DNA of 9,442 nt from UCB2 sp964475735 (lineage in GTDB: Bacteria > Chloroflexota > Dehalococcoidia > Tepidiformales > Tepidiformaceae): positions 1 through 9,442 of the forward strand of contig CAYYYI010000108.1 in assembly GCA_964475735.1 (NCBI GenBank), in the 5' to 3' direction. The translations under genes and the position numbers were made by a program. Shown piece after piece: positions 6,637 to 9,442 of this stretch (positions within the stretch are counted from its first letter, which is position 1; the number at the start of each line of letters is the position of its first letter). The notes under the pieces were generated by a model. The model searched no databases, was not told the origin of the DNA, and was given only the letters and a program-made list of their open reading frames with translations.

Positions 6637-7044
6637 TTACTTCTTCACGTGCTCGTGGACGAACTTGACGATGTCCTGAGTGTTGGCGCCAGGGCGGAAG
6701 ATGGCGCGGAAGCCTAGCTTTTCCAGCGCCGCGGTGTCCTCTTCGGGGATGATGCCGCCGCAGAAGAGCATCACATCGTCGAGGCCCCGCTTCGTCATCT
6801 CCTCCACGATGCGGGGGAAGAGTTCGAGGTGGGCGCCCGAAAGGATGCTCAGCCCAACCACATCGACGTCCTCCTGGAGGGCGGCCTCAGCAATCATCTC
6901 GGGAGTCTGGCGAATCCCGGTGTAGATGACCTCGCAGCCGCCGTCGCGGAGCGCGCGAGCGACAACCTTGGCGCCGCGGTCATGGCCATCGAGGCCGGGC
7001 TTGGCGATGAGGACGCGGATCTTCGTGGTGGTGGGTGCTGTCAT
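6637..7044 (-). CDS. mcmA2: Methylmalonyl-CoA mutase, cobalamin-binding (small) subunit
   Basis: A 135-residue stand-alone B12-binding domain corresponding to the C-terminal domain of one-chain methylmalonyl-CoA mutase. The base-off/His-on motif DGHDRG (19-24) supplies His21 as the lower cobalt ligand. GLSILSGAH (64-72) and CGGIIPEED (95-103) are the further conserved loops around the nucleotide tail of the cofactor. It should pair with the catalytic subunit encoded upstream at 8857-9442 to make the split-type mutase that interconverts (2R)-methylmalonyl-CoA and succinyl-CoA. The ATG at 7044 follows a 34-base gap with no strong Shine-Dalgarno. The related split enzymes isobutyryl-CoA and 2-hydroxyisobutyryl-CoA mutase have similar small subunits, so substrate is inferred from the epimerase and MeaB neighbours. 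Confidence 0.92.
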   Translation of the reverse strand: MTAPTTTKIRVLIAKPGLDGHDRGAKVVARALRDGGCEVIYTGIRQTPEMIAEAALQEDVDVVGLSILSGAHLELFPRIVEEMTKRGLDDVMLFCGGIIPEEDTAALEKLGFRAIFRPGANTQDIVKFVHEHVKK

Positions 7045-7078
7045 GGCTGTGCTTTCTACCGGCTGGATGTGCGGAACG

Positions 7079-7468
7079 TCAGGAACGCTGGACGAGCTGC
7101 AAGTTTACCCCGTGCGTCGATTTCATCGAAACGAAGGCGACGCCGTTGTTCGGATCACCAACTCGCGCGCCAAGGCTGCGGAGGTGCTCGACCGCGGCGT
7201 TGATGTCGTCGACGGCCAGCGAGAGCATGAACATGCCTTCGCCGCGTTCGGCCGCAAACCGGCCCACGGGGCCGTCAGCGCCCAGGGGCTCGATGAACTC
7301 CAGGTCACTTTCTCCCACGGGGACAAAGGCGTTGCGAATGCCCAGGGCGGCCACTTCGCCGCCCTTCGCCGGGTTCGCCTTGAAGCCGAGGTTGTTTTCG
7401 AAAGTGGCGACCCCTTCCGCCAGGTTCTTCACCACGATTCCGATGTGGTCGATCTTCTTCAGCTTCAC
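7079..7468 (-). CDS. VOC-family protein, epimerase-like with altered metal site
   Basis: A 129-residue vicinal-oxygen-chelate protein made of two beta-alpha-beta-beta-beta modules. It resembles methylmalonyl-CoA epimerase: IDHIGIVV (His8), GESDLEFIEP (Glu57) and RGEGM at 75-79. Where epimerase has the HH metal ligand after GEGM this protein has Phe80-Met81, and the final Glu ligand is Gln124. The catalytic EDQGV stretch is replaced by GGEVAALGI. Two of the four expected ligands and the catalytic motif are therefore missing, and ordinary epimerase activity is doubtful. The start is GTG (7468), overlapping the TGA of the upstream VOC gene, so the two are translationally coupled. It may be a non-catalytic partner, a CoA-ester binding protein, or an enzyme with other chemistry. 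Automatic annotation would probably call it methylmalonyl-CoA epimerase. Confidence 0.8.
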   Translation of the reverse strand: MKLKKIDHIGIVVKNLAEGVATFENNLGFKANPAKGGEVAALGIRNAFVPVGESDLEFIEPLGADGPVGRFAAERGEGMFMLSLAVDDINAAVEHLRSLGARVGDPNNGVAFVSMKSTHGVNLQLVQRS

Positions 7469-7881
7469 TCGGTGCTCTCCTTGATAGGCAATGCGTTGTA
7501 CTGAATGAGGGCAAAAGGCACACCATGGGTACCGCCCTTGACTGCGGCAATGACGGCGCCGGGCTGGACTGCGGGCCGCGGGTCAGACGTTTCGTATCCG
7601 GCGCCGCGCAGTGAGTCCACTGCCTGGCGCATATCCCGTACGGCGAGGACGAAGCCCCACAGCTTCGCCTTCACCTCCTCGCCGGGTGTGGATTGCGGCG
7701 GGCCGCCGAACTCCAGCACGACTTCGCCAAGCTTCGCGAATTCGAGGTGGGCGCCGGTGCCGGGGCGCGACATCTTGCGCTTGATCTCGATCCCAAGGTT
7801 CCGCGCGAACAGGGACGCCGTGGCGGCGCTGTCGTTCGACGTGATGACGATGTGATCGATGTTGGTCGCGCCTACTCCCAT
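7465..7881 (-). CDS. VOC-family protein, divergent
   Basis: A 138-residue protein of the glyoxalase/VOC fold. The N-terminal module has IDHIVITSND (His10), a helix with ATASLFARNLGIEI, and EVVLEFGGPP (Glu57). The C-terminal module has LWGFVLAVRDMRQAVDSLRGAGYE and ends in THGVPFALIQYN, with Gln127 where epimerases have Glu. The position of the third ligand is filled by WGF (75-77). Only His10 and Glu57 of the four epimerase ligands are recognisable. It shares the THGV-x-x-x-L-x-Q ending with the next gene and is more divergent from methylmalonyl-CoA epimerase than either neighbour. The ATG at 7881 lies six bases after the canonical epimerase stop. No specific function can be assigned; by context it probably binds a CoA ester or assists the mutase pathway. 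Confidence 0.8.
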   Translation of the reverse strand: MGVGATNIDHIVITSNDSAATASLFARNLGIEIKRKMSRPGTGAHLEFAKLGEVVLEFGGPPQSTPGEEVKAKLWGFVLAVRDMRQAVDSLRGAGYETSDPRPAVQPGAVIAAVKGGTHGVPFALIQYNALPIKESTE

Positions 7882-7887
7882 TGTGGG

Positions 7888-8298
7888 CTAGTGCCCCCCG
7901 GGGAGCGGCGTCGCGAACTCGACAAGCACACCATGGTTCGACTTCGGGTGCAGGAAGCAAATCATGCCGGCGAGCCCGGGCCGGGGCTTCTCGTCGATTA
8001 GCTCGATGCCTTTCGCGCGGGCGCCTTCGAGCTCCTTCTCGACGTCGTCGGATTCGAAGCAAATGTGGTGCATGCCCTCGCCACGTGAGGCGAGGAATTT
8101 CGCTATGCCGGTATCGTCCCGCGTTGGCTCCAGCAACTCAATCTCAGACTCGCCTATCTGGAGGAGTATTCCGCGCACGCCCTGGTCCTCAATCATCTTA
8201 TCGGCCGTCACAGGTAGGCCGAGGGCATCGCGGTAGAACTTCAGCGCCTCATCGGCGCTGTTCACGACTATTCCGACGTGGTGAACCTTGGTGAGCAT
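7888..8298 (-). CDS. mce: Methylmalonyl-CoA epimerase
   Basis: Converts (2S)- to (2R)-methylmalonyl-CoA, the form used by the mutase. At 136 residues it has the usual length and all family marks. The inferred metal ligands are His7 (VHHVGIVV), Glu54 (ESEIELLEP), His78 (GEGMHHICF) and Glu127 (HGVLVEFA). The catalytic segment EDQGVRG (37-43) holds the acid/base Glu. PGLAGMICFLHPKSNHGV is the typical closing strand pair. It therefore should be a true epimerase, unlike the two VOC proteins that follow. The ATG at 8298 lies 18 bases after the DinB-like gene, with an AAGG-type Shine-Dalgarno rather far upstream. The stop is TAG, six bases before the next VOC gene. Confidence 0.93.
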   Translation of the reverse strand: MLTKVHHVGIVVNSADEALKFYRDALGLPVTADKMIEDQGVRGILLQIGESEIELLEPTRDDTGIAKFLASRGEGMHHICFESDDVEKELEGARAKGIELIDEKPRPGLAGMICFLHPKSNHGVLVEFATPLPGGH

Positions 8299-8316
8299 GG
8301 GCTGTTGGGGAACCTT

Positions 8317-8856
8317 TCAGTTGGTGGATGCGGCTTCTTCGGGTACGGAGACGGGGCCGGTGTGGCGCGCGCCGGTCATGCCCGCCAGCCGTGCGGCGAT
8401 CTCGTGCCAGTGCTCACGATCGTGGTCAATCACGGAGCGTGCGAGCCGGCCGTAGATAGAGCCCTCGGTGGCAAGCTCGTCGTCGCTCAGCGCTTCCAGC
8501 TCTTCAAGCAGGCGTGCGCGGCCGCTGCGGAGCCGTTCGAGGATGTCCCAGAAGTTTAGGGCGCGCTTCCGTTCGACATGATCCTGGTTCCAGGCGTCGA
8601 TCTGCGACTGGTCGAAGTCGAGCAAGGGCGGACGGCGGCCCTCGCGCAACTCGCGGAGGGCAGTCACAACCTCTGCCTCCCAGGTGGCCACGTGGCCAAC
8701 GATATCCTTCAGCGACCATCCGCCGATGAACGTGCGCTCGATGTCGCGGATGCGGCAGGTCTCGACGTTCCGGACGAACTGGTTCCGCTCGACTTCCAGC
8801 TCGTGGAGGAGCCTTCTGCGTTCGTCCGCCAGGATGGTGGATTCGTTGTTGGCCAC
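8317..8856 (-). CDS. DinB-like / DfsB-type four-helix bundle protein
   Basis: A 179-residue protein resembling the DinB/ClbS (DUF1706-like) metal-binding four-helix bundle superfamily. The first helix is followed by the signature GGWSLKDIVGHVATWE (45-60), with His55. Near the C-terminus is IDHDREHWHEI, with His145 and His149. Together these form the expected three-histidine metal site. Family members include thiol-dependent S-transferases and isomerases and the cyclopropane hydrolase ClbS, but most are uncharacterised, so no reaction is assigned. The start is GTG (8856), immediately after the TAG of the mutase gene and in the same reading frame. The only ribosome signal is a weak GGTGGTG inside the mutase C-terminus, so it probably depends on coupled translation. 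Its position between mutase and epimerase suggests a link to B12 or acyl-CoA metabolism, which is inference. Confidence 0.78.
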   Translation of the reverse strand: MANNESTILADERRRLLHELEVERNQFVRNVETCRIRDIERTFIGGWSLKDIVGHVATWEAEVVTALRELREGRRPPLLDFDQSQIDAWNQDHVERKRALNFWDILERLRSGRARLLEELEALSDDELATEGSIYGRLARSVIDHDREHWHEIAARLAGMTGARHTGPVSVPEEAASTN

Positions 8857-9442
8857 CTAGATCACCACCGTCTCGCGCTGTTCGCCCCACATCTCGCGCA
8901 GGGCGTGGCTTATCTCGCCGAGGGTGACGCGGTTCTCGACACACTCGACCATGATCGGCAGCAGGTTCTCGGTCCCGCGCGCGGCCTGACGCAGGCGATC
9001 GAGGCCGGCCTTGACGGCCCGGTCATCGCGCGAAGCGCGGAGGGCGCGCAGGCGCTCGGCCTGGCGCTGGCCAATGGCGGGGTCGAGCCGCAGCAGGTCG
9101 GGAGCGCCGTCTTCTGTCGAGATGAAGTCATTCACGCCGACGATGACGCGCTCGTTCGCCTCGACCTCCTTCTGGTAGCGGTAGGCGGCGTCCTGGATCT
9201 CCTTCTGCTGGAAGCCCCGCTCGATGCCGGCCAATGCGCCGCCCAGGTCGTCGATCGTCTTGATGTATTCGGCCGCTTCCGCTTCGAGGCGGTTGGTCAT
9301 GTCTTCGATGAAGTAGGCGCCGCCCAGCGGGTCAACGACGTCGCCCACGCCGCTTTCGTACGCGATCACCTGCTGGGTGCGCAGGGCGATCTGGACCGCC
9401 TTCTCGGAAGGGAGGGCGAGGGCTTCATCCATGGAGTTGGTG
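8857..9442 (-). CDS. mcmA1: Methylmalonyl-CoA mutase, catalytic (large) subunit, C-terminal part (partial)
   Basis: The C-terminal end of the TIM-barrel catalytic subunit of adenosylcobalamin-dependent acyl-CoA mutase; the 5' part lies beyond the right edge. The frame stays open to the edge, reading TNSMDEALALPSEKAVQIA, which matches the family HTNS-[FM]-DEALALP block, so the ATG at 9432 is internal. Further conserved stretches are VVDPLGGAYFIE, LGGALAGIERGFQQKEIQ and VIVGVND. The protein ends at TLGEISHALREMWGEQRE, exactly where the linker to the B12 domain would begin in one-chain enzymes. This shows a split-subunit mutase whose B12 domain is encoded at 6637-7044. Substrate-determining residues lie in the missing N-terminal half, so isobutyryl-, ethylmalonyl- or hydroxyisobutyryl-CoA mutase cannot be strictly excluded; the epimerase and MeaB favour methylmalonyl-CoA. 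Confidence 0.93.
   Translation of the reverse strand, partial: TNSMDEALALPSEKAVQIALRTQQVIAYESGVGDVVDPLGGAYFIEDMTNRLEAEAAEYIKTIDDLGGALAGIERGFQQKEIQDAAYRYQKEVEANERVIVGVNDFISTEDGAPDLLRLDPAIGQRQAERLRALRASRDDRAVKAGLDRLRQAARGTENLLPIMVECVENRVTLGEISHALREMWGEQRETVVI

Noticed and set aside
5402..6679. Plus-strand open frame of 425 codons
   Set aside because: Antisense to DUF2344 and meaB, both firmly identified; the translation has no recognisable motif and resembles a complementary-strand shadow.
1..9442. CRISPR array, tRNA/rRNA genes, insertion sequences, att sites, defence genes
   Set aside because: No direct repeat-spacer pattern, transposase or integrase motif, or cloverleaf-like gene was seen; the whole window is accounted for by housekeeping and metabolic genes with tiny gaps.

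Overview
This is a GC-rich, densely coded bacterial chromosome segment with almost no intergenic DNA. It holds housekeeping and central-metabolism genes. I see no mobile element, CRISPR array, rRNA, tRNA or phage gene. The gene mix fits a Chloroflexota-like bacterium (possibly Dehalococcoidia or a relative). The clues are a split two-subunit methylmalonyl-CoA mutase, a luciferase-like probably F420-dependent oxidoreductase, a DUF2344 protein, and a short FtsB ending in a WW-containing tail. That placement is inference from gene content and style only.

Left part, plus strand (1-2121): the 3' end of hisS (anticodon-binding domain), then a luciferase-like flavin/F420 oxidoreductase, then a CysQ-like inositol-monophosphatase-family phosphatase. 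The oxidoreductase follows a 53-base gap that holds a promoter-like motif and a 9-bp inverted repeat overlapping the ribosome binding site.

Right part, minus strand (9442 down to 2118): twelve genes transcribed in one direction with gaps of 0-34 bases or overlaps, so probably one operon or a few overlapping units. In transcription order: (1) methylmalonyl-CoA mutase catalytic subunit (cut by the window edge); (2) a DinB-like four-helix protein; (3) canonical methylmalonyl-CoA epimerase; (4) and (5) two further VOC-fold proteins that lack epimerase metal ligands; (6) the cobalamin-binding mutase subunit; (7) the MeaB-type G-protein chaperone; (8) DUF2344; (9) GNAT acetyltransferase; (10) histidine phosphatase; (11) FtsB; (12) TilS. 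The two clusters converge and their stop codons overlap at 2118-2121.

Functionally, genes 1, 3, 6 and 7 form the module that turns (2S)-methylmalonyl-CoA into (2R)-methylmalonyl-CoA and then succinyl-CoA, with MeaB protecting and loading the B12 mutase. This is used in propionate, odd-chain and branched-chain degradation, or in reverse for carboxylation cycles. Propionyl-CoA carboxylase is not in the window. The distal genes are housekeeping (division, tRNA-Ile2 modification) or of unknown role. The most unusual part is the three-VOC array plus DinB-like protein inside the mutase operon. I do not see an obviously new defence or mobile system here.
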